Shown here one piece after another: positions 21,739 to 33,800 of a stretch of 64,000 nucleotides of DNA. This DNA is from Kuschelorhynchus macadamiae (Eukaryota > Arthropoda > Insecta > Coleoptera > Curculionidae), in assembly GCA_030620095.1 (NCBI GenBank), contig JAUTXW010000941.1, forward strand, positions 1 through 64,000, read 5' to 3'. Each line of letters opens with the position of its first letter. Within the stretch, counting starts at the first letter, position 1. The notes below the pieces were generated by a model that saw only the letters and a program-made list of their open reading frames with translations, had not been told where the DNA came from and ran no database searches. The position numbers were made by a program, and so were the translations under genes.

Positions 21739-22604
21739 ATACGATGATAATAAAAATTCAATATTATTACTACTCGACTACAGCAAGGCTTTCGATACCC
21801 TTGATCATGGTACCCTGTTAATTAAACTTAAATATTTTGGCCTAGGTCAAGGAACCTTGGAATTATCTCGTAATTATCTAAGTAACCGTCAGCAACAAAC
21901 AATATATAACGGTAATTCCTCAACGTTCCTCTTAATCGAACGGGGAGTCGCACAGGGAAGCATTCTAGGGCCACTTATTTTCTCAATATACACGGCTGAT
22001 TTATTAAAATTTTTAAAAAACTGTCAAACCCATCAGTATGCTGATGACACGCAGTTGCTGTATTCTTTCGTTTCAATAGAATTACATGAAGCATCTGAAA
22101 ATCTTAATAATGATCTTGAAATAGTCTCTAAAATCTCAGCTGCTCACGGGCTTAAATGAAAACAAAACGCAAATGCTAATTTTTGGTAGGAAAAAGGATT
22201 TTAGTAACCTAAAAATGTATCTAAACGGTGTCATTTTAACACCCACGGACGTCTGTAAGAATCTAGGTTTACTCTTAGTTAACGACTTGAGAATTAATAG
22301 TCATGTGTCTTCAATTATCCAGAAGTCAATTTTTAAATTAAAACTACTTTATCTTCACAAGGACATTCTCGATCCCAACACTAAATTAAAATTATTTGAC
22401 TCCTTGGTACTGTCTCATCTGTCTTACTGCCTAATAGTTTTTTGGTCCTGCTTGCTACAAAAGGATAAAAACACTCTTCAAAAACCGCAAGATTCCTGCT
22501 TGAGATTTTCATACAACCTACGCAAATTTGACCACATTTCGCAATATATCAGACTCCAACTGGTTTAGCATTCAAGAAAGATTTGAGATTCAGATGTGCA
22601 AGTG
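21739..22604 (+). pseudogene. CR1-like ORF2, part 2: RT catalytic core
   Basis: RT blocks in order: LLLLDYSKAFDTLDH (block A Asp), GVAQGSILGPLIFSIYTADL, and YADDTQLLYSF (catalytic YADD intact). After a frameshift near 22158 come LIFGRKKDF, VCKNLGLLLVNDLRINSHVS (thumb) and LFDSLVLSHLSYCLIVF. The SKAFDTLDH and YADDTQLL style fits CR1/L2-type LINEs, with no RNase H. The reading continues into DLRFRCAS, where the hAT entered, and resumes after 26333. Confidence 0.88.
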
Positions 22605-25600
22605 CAGGGCCGTTTTTAGGGGTGTGCAGGCACAAAGGCGGCCAAATTATTGGGGCGGCCACAGGCCGCCCGCCAAAAACACAAAATTAGCCGTTTGATT
22701 ACAAAAATATACCTATATTTTTGTTTTCAAAATAAAGAAAAATTAAATTACATTTTGTTAGGCTTTTAAGATAAAACATTCATAAGAAATTTATTACCGG
22801 TCATTTCTTTTTTTGCTGTGCATGAGTTGCCGAAATTACAATAGAACTATTTATAGCAGCGTTCCTTGGAAAAGCAATAAAAATGATAGATAAGGGCGGC
22901 CGCCTTTCAATGCAAAAATGTTTGTTTATACTTCATAATTGGTATGTGTACAGTATATAGTTTTATATAGCTCTATATACTGTAAAATGGGGCATTTTTT
23001 AAATGTTTTGTTTTTCTTTTTAGTATTCGATTAACTAGCGAGAGTTTAACAGTGATATAAAGTGTTTGTTGTTTAGTTATTTTTTTCTACATTTTGCAAA
23101 AGTGAAATTTCAAAAGAAACAAATTTTCGTAATTTAAAAAGGTAAGTTCTTCGGATAGATATTACTTTACTTAATATTACCATCCAAATCCGCATCTTAC
23201 GTTTTGGATTTAATATTAAACATGTGAAAAAAAATTTTTTTTAGCTTGAGATCAAAAAGTGGTTTACTGTTAATTTTATGTCTAGATTAATTTTCTATAT
23301 TTCAAGTTTTAAAAAATGTATAAAGTAGTTTTACTAATTTACTTATCTAATAAAAATATAATAATTATATTTATTTTTTGGGTCATTTTAAAAACAAAAT
23401 CTGATGCTAGATTACAATTTTACTTATTATTTATAAAAAATTCCATTTGGTGCGAACTTAATTGGGGATACTATAAAATTATATCTTCCCAGATTCAGAA
23501 CTATTACATAAACTAAATTTTCTAACTTTAATTACCTTTCAATTTTATTTCCAGATGTCCGATAGAAAAACAAAACGTTTATCTGGAGCTCAATATAAAA
23601 AAAGAAAATTAGAAAAGGAAGAAAACAAAAAAAAATTAAGTGGATCTTTGCAAAAATATTTAGTTCCATCAACATCGTCACAGGGTACAGATACAATTGA
23701 GGATGAAAAGGTAAAGGATGCACATAAAGTAAGCGACCCTGAAGAAAAAAAACACCCTGAATCAAATACAGAAATAGATAATGAAGACAAGATGCTCTTA
23801 ACCGATGATAATCCTAACTTAAACGAAGTTATCCCTGAAACTAATGATGATTTTGATGTCAGCGACCCATTCACCTGGCCGGATATTTTACAAAATCAAG
23901 TTATTGAGCAAATAGTACAAAACGATTTTCAGCATATAGAAAAAAAATTTCCTTCTGATGAATCGGGAAGGAAATTTTCTTCAACTCAATATTTTCGAAT
24001 TTTGCCAAATGGTGAAAAAATTAAAAGAGCTTGGTTGGTATACTTTTGTAGAGCAAATAGCATTTTTTGTCTTTGTTGTAAAATATTTGGTAAGGAAGTG
24101 TTTAAGTTAAATAGCAAAATGGGGTATTCTGATTGGCGACATCTTTCACATATTTTATCCAAGCATGAATCTTCTGTACATCAATTGCAAGCTAATCAAA
24201 AATGGGTTGAGTTAAAAATGTCATTAAATAAAAAATTAACTATTGACAAAGAACGGCAAAATTATTTTGAACTGGAAAGGGAACGCTGGCGCTCTATCTT
24301 AAAAAGAGTTATTGCAATTATTCAATTTTTAGCTGGACAATCATTGGCATTTCGTGGAAAAAGTTCCGTCTTATACGAACAAAATAATGGCAATTTTTTA
24401 AAAGCTGTTGAAATGGTGGCAAAATTTGACCCAGTGTTATCCGATCATCTAAAAAAAATTACAAAGACCCAAGAATCAAAAAGTAAAATAACTGACTATT
24501 TGGGAATTCATTTTCAAAACGAATAATTACTTTGCTAGCAAAAAATATTTGCCATCATTTTACGACACTCTTAAAAAAATCCAAATATTTTTCCATAATT
24601 TTAGATTCTACTCCAGATGCAAGCCAGACAGAGCAAATTACATTTGTAGTCAGATATGTAGACTGTAACGAAGAAAATGTTGTCATAAAAGAGTGTTTTT
24701 TGGGTTTTTTTCCTATTTTATATACAACGGGGGAAGGGATTTTTAACCTATTGGTTAATGATATTTTGTATAAGTTTGAATTAGATATTAGGGATATAAG
24801 AGGTCAGGGCTATGATAATGGGGCCAATATGTCCGGAAAACATATCGGACTTCAACAAAGGGTAAAAAATGTTAATTCCAGGGCTATATTTGTTCCTTGC
24901 ACCGCTCACACACTAAATCTAGTAATAAACGATTCCGCTAAAATCTCCCACGAAACAATAAATTTTTTTAACATCGTGCAGGAACTGTATGTATTCTTTT
25001 CTTCTTCTCCTTTTCGTTGAGATGTTTTAAAAAAAAATGTTAGTAATTTAAATCTTACATCGGTAAGTGACACCCGATGAGAAAGCAGAGTTAAAGCGCT
25101 TAGACCACTTCGGAATCAACTAGGAAATATTTGTAAAGCTTTGGTTGAGCTTTCAGAAGATGTTACAAGAGACTCAAAAACAAAACTAAGTGCCAATTCA
25201 TTATTAGAAAAAATAAAATCATTTACTTTTATCTGTAGCTTAGTCATATGGTACGAGTTATTAGTTAAAATTGACGTAGTCAGTAAATTATTGCAAAAAA
25301 TTAATATTGATCTGACTCAGTGTGTCACATCATTAAAACATGTACTTAACTTTATTAATGAAATGCGATCGGACCAAAGTTTTAACACTTACATAGAAAT
25401 TTCATCCAATTTAGCAAATGAAATTGATGTGGAACCAGATTTTCCAGAAGTTCGTATAAGGCGGAAAAAATCCCAATTTAGTTATGAAAGTACAGACAAT
25501 GTATTAACTAACGAACGAGAGAAATTTAAAATAAATGTTTATTATACTGTTATTGACCGAGCTAGAATATCAGTAGAAGAAAGGTTTAATTCTCTTTCGT

Positions 25601-26340
25601 ATTGCAGTAATACTTTTAATTTTTTAACACGGTTTCATGATGTGACATCGGATGATTTAAAACAAAAATGCGTTGAATTTGAAGAAATTGTTACATTTAA
25701 ATCTCTAACAGATCAAATCAAACCTATTGAGATTCTAAAATTTATTTATAGTAATAATTTGGTCTGATCTTTTCCTAATTTATGTATAAGCTTGAGAATT
25801 TTTTTAACAATACCAGTAACGGTTGCATCTGGTGAACGGTCATTCTCAAAATTAAAAATAATAAAAAACTATTTAAGATCTTCTATGTCACAGGAAAGGC
25901 TTACAAATTTAGGTATAATTGCCATTGAAAATGAAATTTGTGAAAATTTAGACCATAATAAAATAATAGACGAGTTCGCAAGTACAAAAGCCAGAAAAAT
26001 ATTTTTGAAATGAAGAGGTTGTTTTTTTATTGGGACTTGCTTAGTTTTATACTTAGATACAATATAAAAGATACCAATTTTTGTTTGTTTGGCTTTTATA
26101 GTATTTGATATTTAAATAATTAATAGTTTAAACATTTGTATTTTGTTTTATGTTGTTTATTGTTTCGTTTAATAGATTATTACCTTATGTTATGATACAA
26201 TGTTACTTGTTAATGTATACGTAGGAACTTAAATATATTTTTTTGTTCAATAAATATTGTTTTTTTTTTGTTATAAAAGGGCGGCCGTTTTATTTCTGCA
26301 CAAAGGCGGCCGAGGGGCTAGGAACGGCCCTGTGCAAGTG
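22597..26340 (+). mobile_element. hAT element 2, near full length, exact 8-bp TSD
   Basis: The element is 22605-26332 (3728 bp). TIRs: the left starts CAGGGCCGTTTTTAGG; the right, as reverse complement, starts CAGGGCCGTTCCTAG. Target duplication TGCAAGTG at 22597-22604 and 26333-26340 is exact. Both subterminal regions carry GGCGGCC clusters. One gene (23555-26013) lies on the plus strand. Removing the element restores the LINE reading, which dates it as later than the LINE. Confidence 0.95.
23555..26013 (+). pseudogene. hAT transposase, ZMYM1/Tip100-like, lightly broken
   Basis: Starts MSDRKTKRLSGAQYKKRK; a low-complexity acidic N-terminus is followed by a TTF-type zinc-finger region (YFCRANSIFCLCCKIFGK). 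Then come LAFRGKSSVLYEQN, the RNase H-like core (ILDSTPDASQTEQITFVVRY with the first Asp, GQGYDNGANMSGK and CTAHTLNLVI) and the C-terminal dimerisation domain (TIPVTVASGERSFSKLK). Breaks: one base apparently lost at about 24525, then in-frame TGA codons at 25018, 25078 and 25765. The first two stand where related proteins have Trp, so single G-to-A changes explain them. Total about 820 codons, the usual family size. Confidence 0.93.
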
Positions 26341-26590
26341 TGTTTATAAAATACTTAATACTCAGGAGCCTTCATATTTGTTTCAGAAGTTGATCAGTGG
26401 TGAGAATGTGCATGATCGTCATACACCTCACAAGAGTAGGTTTGTTGTCCCAAGGCATCGCACTGCCTTCTTCCAGAGGTACTTAAGTAAACTTTTTAAC
26501 TTGTTACCACTAGAGATTAAGGAGTCCCCCACGTCTGAGTCGTTCGGTACTCGCATAACGACATTTTTTAAGGCAAAAAGAGGTCGTTAA
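26333..26590 (+). pseudogene. CR1-like ORF2, part 3: C-terminus
   Basis: CKCVYKILNTQEPSYLFQKL, then PRHRTAFFQRYLSKLFNLLP and ESFGTRITTFFKAKRGR with a stop near 26588. This is the usual C-terminal domain of CR1-type ORF2, with the R-x-A-F/L and P-L-E-I-K pattern also seen at 61455-61739. It is continuous with 22604 after removal of the hAT. Confidence 0.85.
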
Positions 26591-26879
26591 TTCTATCCCC
26601 CAGTTAAGGGGTATATACTTATATTCTTTTAACTTCTTCTATTCTCTGTAAACCCTATTTTAATTTTTTTTCCTCTAACTTACATTAACTGTTATTTATA
26701 AACGTACTAGCTTAAGAATTTTATCCAAAAGGTGGTTGTATGAGCAGCTTTGCTGAATATCGCCACCTTAAATTCAATATTATTGTAATTTGATTTACTT
26801 CAAGAAATAAAAGCATTTTTATTTATTTATAATAAAATATCGATAAATGTATACTGTCTTATTGTTTTGCTATTTTATA

Positions 26880-27300
26880 TTCATATCAAAATGTTACAAG
26901 TTCATTCTTATGTAACACTTAATTTTTTTTTGCAAAATTTGAGGTGAATTGGATAATTAGTTTTTTTAGTAATAATTTTTTAACGTTTCACTAGGCCGCC
27001 ATCTTGTTCCGGCATATTGCATTTTTGTCAACATATTACCAGGTCATCTCCATATGAGCCATAGTTTTTAACTAAACTTTGAAGGAAATCTTATAAGTAG
27101 TTTTTAAGCTCGCCGCGAACTGGCAGACAGACAGATAAACCGACAGATGGACCTACGAAACGTATAAAACATATTTTTTGGCATCTAGGGACGCTAAAAC
27201 GCGAAGATATGTTAAACCTGAGGGGGTGATTTGCGATTACAAACATTTTATTTGTCCGCCATTTGGTTCCGCCATCTTGAATTAATACCCCAGTTTTACT
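26880..27300 (+). repeat. Dispersed ~140-bp repeat with CAGACAG module (plus orientation)
   Basis: One repeat unit (TTGCAAAATTTGAGGTGAAT, then CACTAGGCCGCCATCTTGTT) leads into the module TCGCCGCGAACTGGCAGACA, GGCATCTAGGGACGC and GCGAAGATATG. A partial further unit (GTCCGCCATTTGGTTCCGCC) follows. Confidence 0.8.
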
Positions 27301-27354
27301 AGTTCATTTCTATACTGTAATTACTTATCGCACACATTGGGCGCCTGTTTCTTC

Positions 27355-27930
27355 CAAGGAAAGTATACAGGTTTCTTCAAAGGAAACGCACAAAATTCAT
27401 ATCTTAAGTTATTTTTCACAAAAACGCTGGAATACGTGAAATGGTAGTCGTAGCCCCTTAATTTGCAGACATTCCAACTTTTTAAATGGCAACCTAGGTC
27501 TTGTGTGGGCTCTATGAGAAGGTCTTTTAAACTATAGAAAGAAATCCAATGATATAAGGTCTGGAGACCTTGGTGGCCATTCAATGGGACCCCGTCGCCC
27601 TGGTCACCTATTTGGAAAATTTCGTCCAGGTTCCTTTGAACATCTTGTTGAAACAATCTTCTTTCGTTGAGAATATCTAGATCACCCTCGTTAGCAAAGA
27701 TTACTGCTAATGTAGTTATTAATATGAATAAGAGGAATCTAAGTAACGTTTTAGGTAAATCCTTAACTATCCGATACTCTTCAAATTTGTGATATATCCT
27801 ACTCACACTTGACCGTGTAATTGTATTCTTGGGATACCTTTCATTGAACAACACACAAACTTCATCCTGGCTCCGCACTTTGTCTTCACAACCAACCCAA
27901 TATTAAAATTTCAATACGATGCCTTTCTGA
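27355..27930 (-). pseudogene. Mariner-like element remnant with transposase N-terminus
   Basis: Minus strand: RSQDEVCVLFNERYPKNTIT and RSSVSRIYHKFEEYRIVKDL (helix-turn-helix). It then jumps to FANEGDLDILNERRLFQQD and FQIGDQGDGVPLNGHQGLQT, where a shifted frame carries the C-terminal GPIEWPPRSPDL-type block. So the central catalytic region (first Asp) is deleted. The 3' end CAGGTTTCTTCAAAGGAAAC at about 27369 matches CAAGGTTGTTCAAAAGAAAC at 13642 and 14950. Confidence 0.75.
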
Positions 27931-28460
27931 AAGCAATTTAGAAATGTCAAAATTCCAAAACACCTGCTTACGTTTCAATGATCAAACTGAAAGGTTAACT
28001 GAATTCATTATTTTGTATGTATAGGTATGTGGGAAAAACTGTCCTAGAATTCCAAGAATTTCGGTACTTTTGTACCTGCATTTTGCAATGTAAAAATTTG
28101 TGATATTAGGAAGTTGCTTCTTGAGGTATTGGGCAATAATAAATAACACTATCGTTTTAGTTCCTTGAAGATAACTTCAGCAATTTTTCCCAAGTCACTG
28201 GATAGGCTGATGGGGTCTAATATAATTGATAGTAACGAAGGTTGTACCCCATTACACCATAAGGATCTACTTTGATAGTTAATTTTAATTAAAAACTTAC
28301 GAATATTCTAATCAGTTGCTCTTTATCGTCTGGCTGAGAAGGTTAATTTAGTTCTATATCTCTGCACTGTTGTAATACAAAGTCATATCAATGGTGACGG
28401 AGGTATCTACGTTTCAATTTGTTTAATAGCTTGCGTGTAAACGAACTCTTTAAGAAATCT
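27931..28460. repeat. Dispersed repeat copy (family shared with 18661-19325)
   Basis: Collinear with 18661-19325: ACACCTGCTTAC, AAAAACTGTCCTAGAATT, AGGAAGTTGCTTCTTGAGG, GTCACTGGATAGG, AAGGATCTACTTTGATAG, TGACGGAGGTATCTACG. The flank of the neighbouring mariner-like fragment is thus repeated in the same order at both loci. Confidence 0.8.
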
Positions 28461-28738
28461 CTTTTGCCCTCGAGTTTCCACCAGGAAAATGGTGTTTCTA
28501 ATACAGTGTTGCTCATATAAAATTGGCAAATTGCACACAATCAACAACAACTTCAAATAGCACGCTTTTACACACCATCAGTGTTGTCAGATTTTGCACG
28601 TGAAATCGTGGACGGAAACGAATTATCTATCAAATATGCAAACCCATAAAAGAAATATGCTAAATAGCCGTCATGCTGTTAAAACTTGGTCTTGCAGCTT
28701 GACAGAAAAAATATATTTAATGATTATTATACGTTAAT
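28461..28738. other. Left part of the target of LINE copy 3
   Basis: No coding signal. TTTCCACCAGGAAAATGGTG near 28479 resembles 16400-16425. It probably continues after the LINE at 30228. Confidence 0.3.
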
Positions 28739-30227
28739 TAATCAACGAGACTTTAATAGACTCCCGACTGTCCTGGAGGGATCATATTGAAAGGATCATA
28801 AAAAGAACCACAGCGTGTTTATGGGTGTGCAGACGGTCCTTTGGATCAACTTGGGGTTTAAAACCTCGTATTGTGCATTGGCTTTACACGTCAGTGATAA
28901 GGCCAATGATCACTTATGGTGCTCTTATGTGGTGGTCCGCCACTCGCAGGACGATAACAGGAGGATGCTTGACAAGCTCCAGAGACTTGCCTGTCTGGGC
29001 ATAACTGGAGCTAGAAGAACCACACCGACCCGATCTATGGAGGCCATTCTGGGACTAGGTCCTCTGCACTTGCTTGTAGGGGAAGCCCAGTCTCTTCTGT
29101 TCGTTTAAACGACTAGGGTCGTTGGATACACAGAGACTGGAATTTTGGGCATACGCGAGTTTGGACTGAACTGACCCTCTCCTAGCAAGGAGAGAACTAT
29201 TCCGGTCTCAATTGCCTCTAAAAGGTTTTATGTAACTGTTCCTGAGAGAGAACAATGGAGAGATTCCTCCCCGTCCTTTCTCAAACCGGAGGGCCTTGTC
29301 TGGTTTACAGATGGCTTTCTAATGAAAGAGGGATCTGGGGCGGGAATCTACGGGAAGAGTCCCAGTGCAAGAATTAGTCTTGCTCTTGGACGGTATGCGA
29401 CCGTATATCAGGCTGAGATTACAGCAATCTTGGATTGCGTACAGGAAAACCTTTCCAAAGGATATCACGACAAGCATATCTATATATGCTATGATAGTCA
29501 AGCCGCGATTAAAGCTCTTTCCTCGAACATGGTCAATTCGCTGCTAACACTTGAATGCAGTAGAGCCCTAGAGAGGCTGTGTGAGTCCAATAGGGTTAGC
29601 CTCATTTGGGTGCCTGTCCATCAGGGCATTGGGGCTAACGAAGGGGCGGATCAGCTGCTCGGGAAGGTAGCAACACTGCTTTCACTGGGCCAGAATCTGC
29701 TCTTGGAATTGCTCCTTCAGCTGCCAAGGCTAAGATTAAGAATCGCACTGTCGAGGAATTCCGTGCTGAATGGCACGAGCTAGCAGGACTCAGACAGTCT
29801 AAGGTCTTCATATCAGGCCCTTATAGCCGTTCTGAGTCTAATAGACTTCTAAATCTAAACAGAAGTCAACTTAGAAGCATTACCGGGGTCCTAACTGGAC
29901 ACTGGCTGGTGAAATATTACCTGCATAAGATTGGACTCGACAACGATCCATACTGCAGGTTTTGTGCTGAGGTAGATGAAACTACCGAGCATCTAGTCTG
30001 TCGATGTGATGCTTTAGTCAACGCCAGACTGCTTTGCTTGAGTGACACCTATGTGGAACCCGAGCTTGTGGGACGTGTGCGACCTGAAAGAGTCCTTTCC
30101 TTTCTAAAAAGGAGTGGGTTTTTGGCCTGACACGCCTACTTGGGGGGATAGCACAATGGGCCCCAGTGAGCCTAAGTGCTGCCCTTGTCGGGCTCCCCAT
30201 CTATGTCTATGTCTAATCAACGAGACT
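28739..30227 (+). mobile_element. LINE copy 3 (RNase H-bearing), 5'-truncated, 14-bp TSD
   Basis: TAATCAACGAGACT at 28739-28752 and 30214-30227 is exact and flanks the insert 28753-30213. The 3' end shows a short CTATGT repeat tail (CATCTATGTCTATGTC). The encoded protein differs from LINE copies 1 and 2, so it is a separate but related family. Confidence 0.92.
28755..30130 (+). pseudogene. LINE ORF2 C-terminal half: RT thumb, RNase H, zinc knuckle (second family)
   Basis: Frames read HIERIIKRTTACLWVCRRSF and KPRIVHWLYTSVIRPMITYG (RT thumb). The RNase H segment is IWFTDG-like, YQAEITAILDC, CYDSQAAIKAL, and SLIWVPVHQGIGANEGADQL, in which the usual PGH is PVH. The end reads TGHWLVKYYLHKIG, PYCRFC and HLVCRCDALVNARL and stops after KRSGFLA at 30130. 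Frame changes occur near 28840, 29110 and 29680. The RT catalytic YADD is missing by truncation. Confidence 0.85.
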
Positions 30228-31270
30228 ATGGGAACAAGAACAAGCTACTTAGGTATTTATTTACCTATTTTAACCATCGGCTCATTATTCGCCCAATAAA
30301 TAACTAAAAATCTTTGTCTATTGTCAAACGAATCCGAGCGCTAACTATGCGCTTCCAGTGGCGTGGTCAACTCGGCTGACCAGTTGGCTGACCCTGACCG
30401 TAGAATATAATTTGTCTGTGTTGCATACTGCACCGAAATTACACACTTTTGGCAAGCGCTCGAATACTAGACGCATCGACTTCAAATTACACGAAAATCG
30501 TGTAATTACGCGCCGATTGGCAACACTGTTCTAATAAAATGCAGACTGGATCGTACAACGGAAACATTTCGTCTAACTTTTACGGTACCGCAAATACCAC
30601 GATACACGACACGATGCAAAACTGCTTCCGCCTCCGATGATCCGAACACACTAATTCACATTAATTCTATAACAAGTGAATAAGCGCCTATAGCCTGCGC
30701 AGCAGCACTTTATGCCGCTCCCAATCTCTATTTGGCTTACGGATATTCACCATTGCGTTGCCATAACAACCGCCGTAAACAAATCTAAGCGAGAAGGCAC
30801 GTGGGGGGGGAGTATGAGGTGGAATTTGTGAGTTCTCAACGGGTAGCTCTTATGAAAAGGTGTTCAGCGCGCTACGTTTTTAAGTCATTATTATTTTTTG
30901 AGTATATAAGAAACTAGTTTTAATAGAAAATAATGGTATAATCAAGTAAATAATGCGAATTTATATAAATTTTAAGTAAATTATGAAGCGACGCTTCACC
31001 CGCGTCCCCTGGCGAGCCGCATTGATATAGGTAGGAAGGTTTCTTGAAAAACAAGTTTTTTTTTTATATATATCAGCATAGTCCAATAAAGACTCCTCCC
31101 CTTGGTTACCTGAGGCGTGAAGTTTTAGAAGGTCAGTTTTAGCAAGAAGAGGCGTCTATTTGTTTGGAATATGGACGCTAAAATGAAATAGGCTCGATTT
31201 CTTTCTATGAAAGCTGCTTATATAAATGTTCGTTTTCGCCAGTGCTTATTATTTAAGTAAAATTTTGTTT
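30228..31270. other. Unassigned stretch, possible old hAT terminus at right
   Basis: No recognisable gene. Locally less AT-rich than its surroundings. The words CTTCACCCGCGTCCCCTGGC and GAGCCGCATTG near 30990-31021 resemble a degenerate inverse of the CAGTGGCGGCTCGTGGG hAT end; no partner was established. GTGGGGGGGG is at about 30802. Confidence 0.3.
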
Positions 31271-31560
31271 TTAAACTTTATGTATTTTTTGTTTCTGAAC
31301 AACTTTTAGCCTATTTCTATAAACTAAATCTCTGTGGTTAAATATGAGGAACACAAAGAAGTCACAAAGCCTTGTTTTAAGTTTTGTTGATATCTCTTGA
31401 CGATTATTGTTAAGATACTTTAGCCCAACGTAAGCTTCTTGGACATACTGACAGGCAATGCTATTAAACCTAAGATTTTCGTCAAAAACCACACCTATAT
31501 TCTTAGCGTTATCTTTAATAAGTAGGGTAAAGCCTCCATTTTTTATATCATTAACTCCTT
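31271..31560 (-). pseudogene. Non-LTR RT thumb remnant
   Basis: Minus strand: GGFTLLIKDNAKNIGVVFDE, NLRFNSIACQYVQEAYVGLK and LCDFFVFLIFNHRDLVY. This is the segment after the YADD box in CR1/jockey-type RTs (compare VCKNLGLLLVNDLRINSHVS at 22.2 kb). No other part is next to it; upstream on the minus strand is the Penelope 3' end. Confidence 0.65.
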
Positions 31561-31562
31561 CA

Positions 31563-33800
31563 CTTAAAAAATCATGGTTCTTGGGTTTAGACCGTGTTAA
31601 ATTGGACTTTCTTTCTGACGTTTCGACTGCTATTGCACGAGGCATCTTCAAGGATCTTCACTGCACAAGGTCAAAATACTAAATGAGCTCCGATGACCAG
31701 AGTTCAAGTATTTATACCCGACCTGTGTCGCACATAGCCAGCGTCTCTATTGAAATTTTCAGGGTCCTTGATAATTTCAATTGATTCTTCAATTTTTCGT
31801 TTAATATGATGCAAGAACCTAGGTATCTTTTACATTAATCATGTGTCCTGTTGTGTAGTGGTGTTCAGTGACAGTGGTTTAAACTATATGTTTCTTACTT
31901 ATGCGTATTTTGATGTCCTTATGCATTGCCCAGTCTTTTTGTGTCTACTAAAGATTGGGCGAATGTTGGAGCTCCACAGAATTCTTGAAATTTTATGTGT
32001 GGTGCCCTGAATAAAAGGTAAAACTGCACTAATTGATGGTTAACTACTTACTACTTGTTTAGGCCTGGGATTATTGTAATCGAACGCCTAATATCTTCAG
32101 TGCAAAAAAAAACTTGTTTTGTTTAGTAATTTTTACTAATTTATTTCATTTGACAGCTGTGTCGTTTCCAAACAACCAACTCAAAACTGATAACTAATTT
32201 GGAATTTTTAACAGAAATAAAAGAGTAAAGTTTCTACCTACTTAGCCTACATAGATATAAGGTATAAAGTTTCAACAATGGGGAACCGTTTAGATCCATT
32301 TGATCGTTCTTTAAAATAGTATGGTTCTTCCTCCTATTATAAGATTAGTAATTTAACTTGTAACTTTTATTGGCTCAATCCAACATTTTAAGTATCTTGA
32401 ATAATTAGAATCTGTTTTTTGTTAATATTTGATATTTTGTGTTCTTTTATACGTTTATAAAAAGATCTACCCTTCAGACAAATATACATTTTTTTCACAA
32501 GAACCACATTTTAATTCATATAGCTTAGACTTTTGGTATTTGTATAAGACTTGTTATTCTCAACATATCTACCTAAAGTATTAGTTGCACAAAAGCTACT
32601 TTATGATTTGTTTTTTAAGATATTTCCCTATTTTAGTGTTAATTTTTCCGGCATATGTTAATGTGTTAAACTTAATATTCTCTTTTTTATTAAACTTAGG
32701 ATAAAGAAATTTAAATTGTTTTTTATTTACAATTGTGTCTATTATGGTTACGTCATAATCATTATTAACTGCAATCTGATTTATAATGTTAAGTTCTGTA
32801 TTATAATTTTCTGTTAAAAGATGTACATTAATTAAACGATGTACAAAACTATGAAAAGCTGCCATCTTATGTGTGAATGGGTGGTTCGATGTATTATCTA
32901 TTGTTGTATCTGTACACAATGGTTTGTGATAAATTTCAAAATCGTGTTTATTATTAATATTCCTGATTTTTAAATCTAAAAAGTTAATGGACTTATTTTG
33001 TTCTAATTCTAAAATAAATCATATATTTTTATGGAATTTAATAATAGAATTTGGAAAGAGGTTATGCTGTCTCTTTGTACCTGTGAAAGAAACGAAAGAA
33101 TTATCGTTTACACATCTATACCAAAAAATGAACTTTTTTTTTGCAGGGTGATTATCTAATTATTTGTTCTAAGTTAACGGGTTACCCATTGTTAAACCTT
33201 CTTTACCCAAATAGAAAATTATTTCGGATCTAGGCACACTGCTGACAAATCTAGTACGCCATTCTTAACAACGGGGTTAACTTTGCTTTTTTACTAGCAA
33301 ATTATCCACTATAACTATATTTAGGCTTAAATTTAAAAAAATACCAATAAATTCTTTCTTTAATTTGTTAGATACTCGGTGTGCTGGAGCTGTTACATAC
33401 GACACTACCGGCCGAAAGGGCATATTGTCTTTGTGTAACTTAATAAAATATAGCATCGGTGCTTATGGGTTCATTAACGTCAAACTTTATTTTATTTTTT
33501 AAATCATTTTTTGAAATACGTCTCTCGTATCTTTATCCATTTTACTCTACTAAATTTAGAAAATCTAGTTTTTTTTTAATGTAGTCTTCTTTTTTCAACG
33601 CAATAACCCTTTTTCTTTTATCCGCTCTAGTGCCTATAATATTATTCTATAAAATTTATTCCTTAATATTTTTAACTAAACTATAATTATTTGAAAATGG
33701 GTTAGCTAACAAATTAAAATGTTCTGAAAAAAAATTTTCGAAAACGTAACTTTTCTATAAAAATAAAGTAAATTGTGGTTGTTTTGCAATGCAAAAGCTT
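31563..33800 (-). pseudogene. Penelope-like element 1, degenerate (RT plus GIY-YIG)
   Basis: Minus-strand pieces in order: VIALKKEDYIKKKLDFLN (about 33600); MPFRPVVSYVTAPAHRVSNK (about 33400); then SNHPFTHKMAAFHSFVHRLI (32830-32890), a hallmark of Penelope RT. The GIY-YIG-type start follows near 32500, in which the IG pair of a related motif is altered (CKKMYICLKGRSFYKRIKEH). The C-terminal IKRKIEESIEIIKDPENFNR is near 31740-31800. The catalytic YVDD segment is not recognisable. Many stops; an old copy. Confidence 0.8.
31618..31653 (-). ncRNA. Hammerhead-ribozyme-like motif at the Penelope element 1 end
   Basis: On the minus strand TTGAAGA (consensus core CTGANGA), a short possible stem, then GTCGAAACGTC with the GAAAC core half. 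Hammerhead motifs at Penelope-like element ends are established. One core position differs, so activity is doubtful. Confidence 0.4.

Larger units (their letters stand above)
19330..26820 (+). mobile_element. CR1/L2-like LINE, split by two later insertions
   Basis: Coding homology runs from 19340 to 20178, resumes at 21739-22604 and again at 26333-26590, followed by a 3' UTR to about 26820. The first gap is an unknown 1.56-kb insert and the second a hAT with exact target duplication. Starts inside the endonuclease domain, so it is 5'-truncated. The 3' UTR includes AAAGGTGGTTGTATGAGCAG and ends in AT-rich TTTATTTATTTA. Confidence 0.85.
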
